Source: Deltaproteobacteria bacterium
GTDB lineage: Bacteria > Desulfobacterota > Desulfobaccia > Desulfobaccales > 0-14-0-80-60-11
Assembly (NCBI GenBank): GCA_026388765.1
Contig: JAPLJC010000234.1
Location: 1-44,389 of the forward strand
DNA length: 44,389 bases
Reading direction: 5' to 3'
The translations under genes and the position numbers were made by a program. Below, in pieces: positions 24,506-32,512 of the stretch (positions are counted from its first letter, which is position 1; each line of letters starts with the position of its first letter). The notes beneath the pieces were generated by a model. The model saw only the letters and a program-made list of their open reading frames with translations. It was not told the DNA's origin and made no database searches.

Positions 24506-26092
24506 TCACGCGCTGTCCATTTCCGAGCCGCCGAACCGGAGGTTGGTGACCCGGCGGGAAAGGTTGCGCATTTGCAGGTTGGCCCCGGCCAAGGCCAGGG
24601 CGGGGAGGGCGGTCGCCTTATCCGGGGAGATCTGCTGGAAGGCGTTGGCCACCAAGCTGCTGCTGGAGAGACCGTCGATGGCATTTAAAGCGGTATTCAG
24701 ATCCCCGGCGGCACTGGTGGCCACGCTGTTGAGGATGGCGCCCACGTTCGACTGGTTGCGGGTCAGGGTAAGCGCGGGGTTGGTGTAGCTGCGCAGAACC
24801 AGGAGATCGAAAGTATTAGGGGTGTATAGCGGCTGCCAGTACAGAGTGGGGGTAATAAATTGGTTACCCATGGTGCCGAAGGTTCCGCTGATGCCCTGCG
24901 CCGCGCTGATGACCCCGTGAAAGAGCTGGTTGCCGAGAGGCAGGTAACCGCCTTGCAGCACCGGGATGAAGGCGCCATTGAGGCTGGCGGTCCCCCCGAC
25001 CTCGATCTTGGGGAAATTTGCCGAGGAGGAGAGCCCTACGGCCAGGGTGCCGGCGGCGGTCTGAATGTAGTTGCCGCCCACGGAAATGCCGCCCCCCAAT
25101 AACGCCAAAGTGCCGCGGCTGCCGGGACTGGCCGCCAGCACCAGGTCACCGGTTATGGTGTGGGTGCCGCCAGTCTGGATGAAGGTGCCGTTGCCGCTAG
25201 CGCCGATAACTTCGTTCTCGACTGAGAGGTCGCCGCCGCTCAGGTTATAAGTGCCGCTACTGTTGCGCCCATCACCCAGACTGAGGTCGCCGTTTATTTT
25301 ATTAACGCCGTTGCTCTGGTTGAAGACGCCGGTCCCGAAGACGCCGACGATCTCAAAGGGGGCCGTGAGACTACCGTTGCTCAGGTTATAGGCGCCCCTG
25401 GCATCGCCCCAATAGCCCAGATAGAGTCCTGAATAAATATCGATCAATTGCACCGTATTGCTGCCGCCGGTCTGATTGAAAATGCCGCTGCCGTATAAGC
25501 CCACATATTGACGGACCTGAGAGAGGCTGCCGCCGCTCAGGTTATAGACGCCGCTGCTGCCGGGAGAAAATCCCAGATAGGTGTAGCTGTTAACGCTCGC
25601 GGTACCGCCGCTCTGGTTGAAGACACCTTGTCCGGAGAAGCCAATGAACTCAACACCGGTCGAGAGGCTGCCGCCACTTAGGTTATAAGTGCCGCTGCCG
25701 CCCGGGTCGTAGCCCAGCTGGAGATTGCCAATCATTGTATTGTCGCCGTTGCTTTGGGTGAAGACACCGCTGCCGGTAAGGCCGATAACTTCATTGCTGG
25801 CTGAGAGGCTGCCGCCACTCAGGTTATAGGCGCCGCTGCTGCCGGCAGAATAGCCCAGATAGAGGTTGCCGGTCAATGTATTGGTGAAACCGCTCTGGTT
25901 CAAGTTGCCGGTGGATAAGTTACCGACATAGATATTATTAAAGGTGACGTCGTTGCTGACTGCATAAGTGTCGCCGCCATCGACGACGAGATCCGCGCCC
26001 CGTGACCAACACGTGGTCAGAAAGACCGTCAGCGCCAGGGCCGTCCCTATTAACCACCAATGTTGGCCGTTAGGTCTTTTTATCCGGCTCAT
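24506..26092 (-). CDS. Autotransporter passenger with T5SS/PEP-CTERM-type repeats
   Basis: 528 residues. An N-terminal signal peptide (charged start, hydrophobic 'LIGTALALTVFLTTC') is followed by about five repeats of ~47 residues, each containing 'YNLSGGSLS', then 'EVIGLTGSGVFTQS' and a 'GNLQLGY' strand; one repeat is 5 residues longer. This is the beta-strand repeat typical of T5SS/PEP-CTERM-associated passengers, folding as a beta-helix. The end ('LQMRNLSRRVTNLRFGG') is the junction normally leading straight into a barrel, but a TGA (24506-24508) ends it. The barrel continues in the same frame. Likely a surface adhesin-like protein. Confidence 0.8.
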   Translation of the reverse strand: MSRIKRPNGQHWWLIGTALALTVFLTTCWSRGADLVVDGGDTYAVSNDVTFNNIYVGNLSTGNLNQSGFTNTLTGNLYLGYSAGSSGAYNLSGGSLSASNEVIGLTGSGVFTQSNGDNTMIGNLQLGYDPGGSGTYNLSGGSLSTGVEFIGFSGQGVFNQSGGTASVNSYTYLGFSPGSSGVYNLSGGSLSQVRQYVGLYGSGIFNQTGGSNTVQLIDIYSGLYLGYWGDARGAYNLSNGSLTAPFEIVGVFGTGVFNQSNGVNKINGDLSLGDGRNSSGTYNLSGGDLSVENEVIGASGNGTFIQTGGTHTITGDLVLAASPGSRGTLALLGGGISVGGNYIQTAAGTLAVGLSSSANFPKIEVGGTASLNGAFIPVLQGGYLPLGNQLFHGVISAAQGISGTFGTMGNQFITPTLYWQPLYTPNTFDLLVLRSYTNPALTLTRNQSNVGAILNSVATSAAGDLNTALNAIDGLSSSSLVANAFQQISPDKATALPALALAGANLQMRNLSRRVTNLRFGGSEMDSA

Positions 26093-26190
26093 AACTCATC
26101 TCGTTCTGTAAGAAGTCGGCGCATGAATGTCAGCCCTCCGTCTAAGAAGATCTGGGTCCATGATAAAAACTTTTCGAAAAGTTGCTAGAC

Positions 26191-26880
26191 CTACAACAGA
26201 TTCTTCTCCGCCAGGCTGAAGTAACCGTGGCGGCTGATGATCAGGTGGTCGTGGACCGTCAGGTTGAGGGCGTGGGAGGCCTTCACCAGGGAGCGGGTCA
26301 GTTCCAGGTCGGCGGTCGAGGGGGTGAGGTTGCCGCTCGGGTGGTTGTGCACCAGGATGAGGCCGGTGGCCTTGTGCTTCAGGGCCAGTTCCAGGACCTT
26401 GCGGGGGTAGACCACCGTCTGGTTGACCGTGCCCTCCTGGACGATCTCTTCGGCCATGATTTCGTTCTGGCTGTTGAGGAAGATCACCCGGAACTGCTCA
26501 TCGGCCAGGCCGCCCATGGCGGTGCGGCAGTAATCCACCAGGGCGCTCAGGGATCCGATCTTTTCCCGAGCCAGGATCCCGTCCTTCAAATAGTATTCGG
26601 CGCAGGCCTTCACCAGGCGGATGAGCACCGCGGAGTATTCCCGGATGCCGGGAACTTCCAGCAAGGCCTCGGGAGTGGCGTCCAAGACCCGGGGAAAGGA
26701 GCCGAAGTGGGCGATCACCTGCTTGGCCAGGGGCTTGACGTCGGAGTAGGGAATGGCAAAGGTAAGCAGCAGCTCCAGCAGCTCGTAATCTTGCAAGGCC
26801 CCGGGCCCGCCCTGGAGGAAGCGCTGCCGGAGGCGGGCGCGGTGGCCGTGATAGTGGGGTTTTTCTGGTTTTCCGGCCAT
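26191..26880 (-). CDS. radC: RadC family JAB/MPN-domain protein
   Basis: 229 residues, the usual length. An N-terminal HhH-like part ('LQDYELLELLLTFAIP', 'LEVPGIREYSAVLIRLVKAC') precedes the JAB/MPN domain with the metal motif 'HNHPSG' (His 178, His 180) and Asp 191. It was named for DNA repair, but its enzymatic role is unsettled; it is often carried on mobile DNA. Its 3' end is duplicated at 23389-23487. Confidence 0.93.
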   Translation of the reverse strand: MAGKPEKPHYHGHRARLRQRFLQGGPGALQDYELLELLLTFAIPYSDVKPLAKQVIAHFGSFPRVLDATPEALLEVPGIREYSAVLIRLVKACAEYYLKDGILAREKIGSLSALVDYCRTAMGGLADEQFRVIFLNSQNEIMAEEIVQEGTVNQTVVYPRKVLELALKHKATGLILVHNHPSGNLTPSTADLELTRSLVKASHALNLTVHDHLIISRHGYFSLAEKNLL

Positions 26881-26931
26881 CTCCCCTTTCTTTTACTCTG
26901 GTGGTTGGCTAATTGCAACTATGAAAAAGGC

Positions 26932-26959
26932 TAGGGGCGGACACTTAGGTCCGCCCCTA
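26932..26959. repeat. REP-like palindrome, variant copy
   Basis: TAGGGGCGGAC, loop ACTTAG, GTCCGCCCCTA; same outer arm as the perfect palindromes at 5052, 29247 and 35908. Confidence 0.7.
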
Positions 26960-26978
26960 CAAGTAGTTTAATCCACTG

Positions 26979-27011
26979 AAAAAGCCGGGGCCTTCTGGGT
27001 CCCGGCTTTTT
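26979..27011 (-). terminator. Intrinsic terminator downstream of cooS
   Basis: AAAAAGCCGGG, 11-base loop, CCCGGCTTTTT. The A and T runs on both sides allow termination on either strand; cooS ends at 27101, so it is probably the cooS terminator. Confidence 0.8.
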
Positions 27012-27027
27012 GTTATTTATATAAGGG

Positions 27028-27085
27028 GTTGGGGAGGGGGTTTGGTTGAGGGGCAGGGGTCCTCGACCCCTGGCCCCTCCCCCAA
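27028..27085. repeat. Palindromic intergenic repeat (GGGGCAGGGGTC type)
   Basis: Inner stem GAGGGGCAGGGGTC / GACCCCTGGCCCCTC with an outer TTGGGG/CCCCAA arm. Related in composition to 4949-4992. Confidence 0.6.
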
Positions 27086-27100
27086 GGTCCTATGACATTT

Positions 27101-29119
27101 TTAATGCTCTTCGCCGGCGGCGGCGGCGTCCATGGTGCGGCGCATTTCCATATCCATGAGCACCCGCTCCCGGGCCTTGTCGATGCCCAGCGCCTTCCGT
27201 TTCAGGTCGATGTGGGCGATCATCTTCTTGGCCATGAGCTCCGGATCCTGCTCGAAGTCCCACTTGCCGCCCAGTTCTTCTTCGATCCCCTTGAACAGGT
27301 AGTCGGTGAGGATCTCGGACCCGGTAGTGGGCCAGGTGACGCCGAACAGGGTGTAGACGCCGGAGGCCACGAAGTACTGGCCGATGGCGATGGCCTTCTC
27401 ACTCATCCACTCCGGCGCGGCGCCCGCCGCGGGGAGGTCGCTGATATCAGTGCCCAGGCCGCCGGCCTTGACGCAGGCGGTGGCCGCCATCAGGATGCGG
27501 GAATTGTCCACGCAGGCCCCCATGTGCAGGACCGGCGGGATGCCCACGGTCTCGCAGACCTCGGCCAGGCCCGCGCCGCAGTACTTGGAGGCCGCTTCCG
27601 GGGTCATGAGGCCATATTTGCCCGCCGCCATGGCGGCGCAGCCCGTGGACAGGACGATGACGTCGTTCTTAATCAGTTCCTTGATCAACACCATGTGAGA
27701 GGTGTCCTGGGCGGTGCGACAGTTGTTGCAGCCCACCACGCCGGCCACGCCCCGGATGCGCCCGTTGATGATGTTGTCGTTCAGGGTGTAGTACGAGCCG
27801 CGGATGGAGCCGCCCAGCAGGTACTGGATGGTCTCGTACGAGAAGCCCACGACGGTGGGGGAGCTATGCGACGGGATCAGCACCGGCGCCTTGCGGTTGG
27901 GATAGTTGTCGATGGCCATCATGATGATCTTCTTGGCCACGTCCAGGGCATGGTGCTCGTCGAAGGCCACGTGCTCCGCCAGCGGCATCTTGGCCCGGTC
28001 GTCGGTGGTGATCAGCTTGGTGTGGTAGCACTTGACCACATTTTCCAGGGCCTGCATCTCGCACTGCACGTCCACCACCAACGCGTCCACGGCGCCGGTG
28101 ATCACCGCCAGTTCCTGGTGCAGGTAGTTGCCCACCACCGGCACGCCGTGGCGCATCAGGACTTCGTTGGCCGAGCAGCACATGCCGCCCAGCTGGATGC
28201 CCTTGGCGCCTTTGCTCTGGGCGGCCTTGATGAGCTCCGGGTCCATGGAGGCGACGTAGAGCATCTCGGGCAACAGCGGCTCATGGCCGTGCATCACGAT
28301 GTTGACATGGTCTTCTTTCAGCACGCCCAGGTTGATCTCGCCGGCCACCGGGGTGGGGCAGCCGAACATGATGTCCTGCAGGTCGGTGGAGATCATGGAG
28401 CCGGCCCAGCCGTCCGCCAGGGCGCAGCGGGAGGACTGCTTCATCAGGTTGTGGTAGTCCTGGTCCACGCCCATGTGGGTGCGGTGCATCAGTTCCACTA
28501 CCTCGATGTCGACGCCCCGGGGCACAATGCCCAGCTTCCGCCAGATTTCCTGGCGCTTCTTGGGGGCCCGACGCACGTAGTTGATCTCGCCGGTCTGCTG
28601 GCCGAACTCCGCCAGGACCTTGGGGCCCAACTCTATGGCAATGGCTTCGGCCGAGCGGGGCTTGGCGTCGTCGCCTTCACCTTCGGTGATGGCCACGTCC
28701 CAATCCCTGGCCACTCGTTTCAGCTTGGTCACGTCCTTGATCTTGTAACCCTGGGTCCGGCCGTTGGCCACTTCGATGAACAACTTGGCTACGCCCCGGG
28801 CGTGGTCGCTGTGGGCCGCGGTGCCGGCGGCCACCATGCGGGCGAAGTTCCGGGCCACAATGGTCTCGGCGGTGGCCCCGCACAGACCCATGCGCTGTTT
28901 CTTCTCTTCCCCGGTCTCACCTTCCTTCTTCTTGGGCGGCGGCACCCGGCAGGGACCCTGAGCGCAAATCCGGCAGCAGGCGCCTTCGGCCCCGATGGGG
29001 CAGGGCTTCATGGTTTTGGCGCGGTCAAAAATCGTCTCGACGCCCTCGGCCGCCGCCTTCTTGAGCATCTCCTGGGCCGCCGGATCCATGGATAGTTTGT
29101 CAAAGTCGATCTCGGCCAT
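27101..29119 (-). CDS. cooS: Anaerobic carbon monoxide dehydrogenase catalytic subunit CooS
   Basis: 672 residues, near the usual ~630-670. The N-terminal cluster-binding region shows 'CPIGAEGACCRICAQGPC' (Cys 40, 48, 49, 52, 57), for the B and D clusters. Other ligands for the Ni-Fe C-cluster fall in 'GGMCCSANEVLMRHG', 'NNCRTAQDTSH', 'LSTGCAAMAAGKYG' and 'HMGACVDNSR' (residues ~532-541). It catalyses CO + H2O to CO2 with two electrons, as a homodimer. ATG 29119 has AAGGAGT 7 bases upstream, and a TTGACA-type promoter is present. No cooF (ferredoxin), cooC (Ni insertion) or acs gene is in the window, so electron partner and maturation factors must lie elsewhere. Confidence 0.95.
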   Translation of the reverse strand: MAEIDFDKLSMDPAAQEMLKKAAAEGVETIFDRAKTMKPCPIGAEGACCRICAQGPCRVPPPKKKEGETGEEKKQRMGLCGATAETIVARNFARMVAAGTAAHSDHARGVAKLFIEVANGRTQGYKIKDVTKLKRVARDWDVAITEGEGDDAKPRSAEAIAIELGPKVLAEFGQQTGEINYVRRAPKKRQEIWRKLGIVPRGVDIEVVELMHRTHMGVDQDYHNLMKQSSRCALADGWAGSMISTDLQDIMFGCPTPVAGEINLGVLKEDHVNIVMHGHEPLLPEMLYVASMDPELIKAAQSKGAKGIQLGGMCCSANEVLMRHGVPVVGNYLHQELAVITGAVDALVVDVQCEMQALENVVKCYHTKLITTDDRAKMPLAEHVAFDEHHALDVAKKIIMMAIDNYPNRKAPVLIPSHSSPTVVGFSYETIQYLLGGSIRGSYYTLNDNIINGRIRGVAGVVGCNNCRTAQDTSHMVLIKELIKNDVIVLSTGCAAMAAGKYGLMTPEAASKYCGAGLAEVCETVGIPPVLHMGACVDNSRILMAATACVKAGGLGTDISDLPAAGAAPEWMSEKAIAIGQYFVASGVYTLFGVTWPTTGSEILTDYLFKGIEEELGGKWDFEQDPELMAKKMIAHIDLKRKALGIDKARERVLMDMEMRRTMDAAAAGEEH

Positions 29120-29178
29120 TTTATACTCCTTGTTTCAATAGGTTATCGCCAAAGTAATTGCCACGCTTCTACTTATCC

Positions 29179-29207
29179 TTATTATCATCTATACATTATC
29201 ATGTCAA
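29179..29207 (-). promoter_or_regulatory. Likely sigma-70 promoter of cooS
   Basis: On the minus strand: -35 TTGACA (29202-29207), 17-base spacer, -10 TAATAA (29179-29184), or GATAAT with a 15-base spacer. About 60 bases before the cooS ATG. Confidence 0.55.
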
Positions 29208-29246
29208 GCAAAATAAAAGAATGATATTCTCTTGTCAGGCGGCTCT

Positions 29247-29274
29247 GTAGGGGCGGCTCGCGAGCCGCCCCTAC
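29247..29274. repeat. REP-like perfect palindrome, copy 2
   Basis: Perfect 28-bp palindrome, GTAGGGGCGGCTCG then its exact complement, between cooS and the formylglycine-enzyme-like gene. Confidence 0.8.
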
Positions 29275-29298
29275 GTTGGATTTTCACAGGGAAAAAGA

Positions 29299-30171
29299 TT
29301 ACTTGGCAGAATTCGCCTGGCGCACCACCCGGAAGCCGATATAGCCGTCGGCATAGCCGGGCGGGGCGGATTGGCGGGCGGCACCGCGCAGGTCCCGGGC
29401 CTGGGAGAACCAGGAGCCGCCTTTCAGCAGGCGCAGCAACCCCGGTTTGAAAGGACCGGAGCCCGTCGGCGTATATTGGTCCAGGCACCATTCCGAGACG
29501 TTGCCGGCCATATCGAACAGGCCGTAACCATTGGCCGGGAAGGAACCCACCGGGGCGGTGAAGAGGTAACCGTCTTTGGCGGTCCGGTCATGGCGCAAAT
29601 TGGCCCGATAAATCCCGCCCGCGTCCGGGGCCTCGGCGCCCCAAGGGTAGGGCTGGCCGGTGAGGCCGCCCCGGGCCGCGGCCTCCCACTGGGCCTCACT
29701 GGGCAAATTATGGCTGACGCCGGTCACCTGGGTGAGCCAGCGGCAAAAAGCCATGGCGTCATCCCAGGTCACCCCCACCACCGGCTGGTTGGGACCGTTG
29801 AGGTTCTTATCCTCCCAATAGAGGGGCGGCTGCTGGCCGGTGGCCTTGAGAAAGCCCTGATACTGGGCGTTGGTGGTCTCGGTGACCGCCAGGTAAAAGC
29901 TAACCACCCGCACCCGGTGGGGCGTGTCTTCGTCGGCGTAGCGCCCCGGCTCGCTGAGGGGCGAACCCAGGAGATAATACCCGGCAGGGATGAGGCGGAA
30001 GCGGATGGACTGGGCCTCCAGGGTTTCGTGAGCCAGGGCGGAGCAGACGAGCGCGAGTAGCCAGCACAGCGACGGGAACAGGAGTCCCAGGGTGCCGCGG
30101 TCAGTTTTCCGGTCGCCGGCCCTGGGTTTGTTCCGCCACATTTTTTTGACGGTGCGATGGGCTCGATCCAT
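29299..30171 (-). CDS. Formylglycine-generating-enzyme-fold (SUMF1-like) protein, non-catalytic
   Basis: 290 residues. A basic N-terminal segment then one hydrophobic anchor or signal segment ('LGLLFPSLCWLLALVCSALA') precedes the FGE-sulfatase fold: 'PAGYYLLGSPLSE', 'VTETTNAQYQGFL', 'PVVGVTWDDAMAFCRWL', 'LPSEAQWEAAARGG', 'YGLFDMAGNVSEWC', 'LKGGSWFSQARDLRGAAR', 'GFRVVR'. The catalytic cysteine pair of true formylglycine enzymes, after 'RGGSF', is absent ('SQARDLRG'), so modification of sulfatases is unlikely. The family also serves as a binding or scaffold domain, as in PvdO-like proteins. It starts 9 bases after the adenylate cyclase, so the two are probably co-transcribed. Confidence 0.82.
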   Translation of the reverse strand: MDRAHRTVKKMWRNKPRAGDRKTDRGTLGLLFPSLCWLLALVCSALAHETLEAQSIRFRLIPAGYYLLGSPLSEPGRYADEDTPHRVRVVSFYLAVTETTNAQYQGFLKATGQQPPLYWEDKNLNGPNQPVVGVTWDDAMAFCRWLTQVTGVSHNLPSEAQWEAAARGGLTGQPYPWGAEAPDAGGIYRANLRHDRTAKDGYLFTAPVGSFPANGYGLFDMAGNVSEWCLDQYTPTGSGPFKPGLLRLLKGGSWFSQARDLRGAARQSAPPGYADGYIGFRVVRQANSAK

Positions 30172-30179
30172 ATTGGGCT

Positions 30180-32354
30180 TTACTTAGTAGTCATTTTCGA
30201 AGTTCCGTCCCAGCCGTCTTCCGGTGGGGACTTACGGTATTCCTCGCACCTCTCCCGCAGTAATTGTACCGCCAGCTCCGGTCCGAACTCCGACTCAAAA
30301 CCCTGAAGTGCTTTCAACGCCTGGTGAAAATCCCCCGACCGGTATTGGTCCCAGGCCGCTTCATATCTCCTGGCGCCGGCCAGCACCTTTTCGGCAACCG
30401 TACCCGCCAGACCCAGAACTTCGAAAATCTCGGTGGGCTCCGTTTTGCCCAGGACGATAATACGGTCCAGGTGGCGCCACTCGTAGTTGTCACCACCGGC
30501 CTGGCGAGTTGCTTCGTCCACCAATATCGACGAGCCGTAAATCTTATTCAGGCCTTCCAGGCGGCTGGCCAGATTCACGGGGTCACCGAGGACCGTGTAG
30601 GCCAGTCGTGTGCGAGCCCCAATATTGCCGACGACCACGGGTCCGGTTGCCAGGCCAAACCGGGTGGGCAAGGGCGGCAGACCCCTGGCAAGCCATTGCT
30701 CATTCAAGGCTTTAAGTCGGGCCTGGCAGGCGAGCACGGCTTGAATCGCCTGGTCCGCCGGTTCTGCCACGGGCGTGGGCGCCCCCCAGAAGGCCACAAT
30801 GGCGTCACCGACAAACTTGTCCACGGTGGCCGAGTATTGGTGCAGGGTATCGATCATGGTTTGAAAGTATTCGGCCATGTGATTCGTCAAGGCTTCCGGC
30901 GACATGGACTCCGAGATCTTGGTAAAACCGGCGATATCGGTAAACAGGACCGGCAGCGTTTCCATCCGGCCGCCGATACGGGCCACTTCGCCCTTACGCA
31001 CCAACTCCTTCACCACTTCTATGGGCACATAGTGCGCAAATGATTGCAGGGCCGCCAGGGATTGCGCCTGGGCCTCCGCCAATTGCTTAAACTCACGAAG
31101 TTTTGCTTCGATCTTTTGGTCGGCGCGAAAATCCAGATCGCGAATGGCCCGGCTCTGGGCCGCCAGGGCCTCCAGGGGTTTGCTGTAAGATCGGGCCAGG
31201 AGAATGGCATAGGCCAGAGCCGCCGCCAGGGCCAATAGAGTTGCAGCCAGCAGATAGACACGTAGTTGAGTGATCCCTTCCAGCAGATCATTATTGGGTA
31301 CGAGGATGCCGACCCACAGGTGGCGCATTTTCCCCAAGGGATATGAAGTTACTCCGGCCCACCAGGTTTCATCCCGGCTCTCGTAACTGAACCTGGCTTG
31401 GCCGGATTCTTTTATCTTCTTGCCAATCGCCTCATTGTCACGCGCCTCGTGCACTGCGGCCAGCAATTCCGGAATCTGAATTTCATCGACGGTGAGGAGA
31501 AAAGATCGGCGTATCGCCTCCGGGTTCTGAAACTTCGGGTAACGAGGCAATCCCACCGCCCGCCAGTCCTGGGTATAGACCGCGGTCTGAGAATGTTTGG
31601 TAAGCTGGGTGCTATCCCGCTGGGTAAAGTCCGTGATGGCCGCCAGCAGGATATCCGCGGCAAACACATAATCCCTGCCCCGATCCTTCCACTTGACCGA
31701 GGCGGTAATCCCCAGGTCTTTGGTGGTGAAGAAGAGATAAGGGTCAGTCCAAAAGACTTCCAGATCCGGTAGCGATTGCAGCCCGACATACCAGGCCCGA
31801 TCTCTGGGTTCGTAGTCAACCTTTTTCCATTCCGGGGATTTCGGCCGGCCCAATGGGTCGATGTCAAACCAGAGGGTCTGGGTCCCCCATCGTTCCCGGG
31901 ATACCACCCGGTTCTTCAGGCGGCCGTGTTCCAGACGGATGATGAGAAAACCATCCCCCCGGGCATTGGCCACCTGGAGAGAAGACATATCAGGGAAAAG
32001 CTGCATGAGCGGCGCCAAGAGCAAATCGATTTGGGTAGCAGCCTTGAGCTGGCCCTGGGTGAGCTTCCCGGGTGCGCCGGCAACGACTTCATCCAGATTA
32101 AGCTTGCCTCCGAGTCCCCAGGCAGCCGCCAACAGGACATTCTTCTGTACCGGCTGAAAGAAATTGTTCAACTCCTGGTCAGCTTGCACCATCCCTTTAC
32201 TGATTAGCTGTTCGGACAATTCAACTTCGGTCTTATGGGCCCGGATGCTCATCAGGATCAGGACGGTTAAGGAACTGATGAGGATGAGGACCATAAAGCT
32301 GCGCAGCAGACTGAAGCGAATGGAAACGGCTTTTTTGGTTGGAGACCTTCTCAT
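30180..32354 (-). CDS. Membrane-bound class III adenylate cyclase with dCache-type sensor
   Basis: 724 residues. Membrane helix at about 16-37, a ~320-residue extracytoplasmic sensor (dCache-like), a second helix at about 363-388, then a class III cyclase domain. Metal-binding Asp 473 ('LFTDIAGFT') and Asp 517 ('FVGDAIVAFWG') are present; substrate-specifying Lys 513 and Asp 591 ('LGDPVNLASR') favour ATP over GTP, and the Asn 594 and Arg 598 transition-state residues are there. So the product is likely cAMP, made in response to an extracellular signal. It is the first gene of a two-gene unit with 29299-30171. Confidence 0.9.
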   Translation of the reverse strand: MRRSPTKKAVSIRFSLLRSFMVLILISSLTVLILMSIRAHKTEVELSEQLISKGMVQADQELNNFFQPVQKNVLLAAAWGLGGKLNLDEVVAGAPGKLTQGQLKAATQIDLLLAPLMQLFPDMSSLQVANARGDGFLIIRLEHGRLKNRVVSRERWGTQTLWFDIDPLGRPKSPEWKKVDYEPRDRAWYVGLQSLPDLEVFWTDPYLFFTTKDLGITASVKWKDRGRDYVFAADILLAAITDFTQRDSTQLTKHSQTAVYTQDWRAVGLPRYPKFQNPEAIRRSFLLTVDEIQIPELLAAVHEARDNEAIGKKIKESGQARFSYESRDETWWAGVTSYPLGKMRHLWVGILVPNNDLLEGITQLRVYLLAATLLALAAALAYAILLARSYSKPLEALAAQSRAIRDLDFRADQKIEAKLREFKQLAEAQAQSLAALQSFAHYVPIEVVKELVRKGEVARIGGRMETLPVLFTDIAGFTKISESMSPEALTNHMAEYFQTMIDTLHQYSATVDKFVGDAIVAFWGAPTPVAEPADQAIQAVLACQARLKALNEQWLARGLPPLPTRFGLATGPVVVGNIGARTRLAYTVLGDPVNLASRLEGLNKIYGSSILVDEATRQAGGDNYEWRHLDRIIVLGKTEPTEIFEVLGLAGTVAEKVLAGARRYEAAWDQYRSGDFHQALKALQGFESEFGPELAVQLLRERCEEYRKSPPEDGWDGTSKMTTK

Positions 32355-32512
32355 TTCTGCAGATAGATTTGTCCAAGTGCAAGATGGAGAGGAATCTGGC
32401 CACCTTTCAGGGGCGCCAGCCTGAGAGCAAGATATAAGTTTGGGGAAAGAAAGGCAATCAATTCCCTAAGGCCTACAGGCTTAGTCCTGAAACTCCGATT
32501 CCACGCGAAAGT

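Noticed and set aside
24506-24508. Selenocysteine codon at the TGA of the autotransporter
   Set aside because: Sec would be pointless in a linker of an exported beta-protein, and no obvious SECIS hairpin was recognised just downstream.
24600-26000. CRISPR-like repetition
   Set aside because: The periodicity is protein repeats of about 47 residues within one gene, without spacers.
27092-29095. 667-residue frame on the plus strand
   Set aside because: It is the exact opposite strand of cooS, is His/Gly/Val-rich and shows no family motif; high GC creates such shadows.
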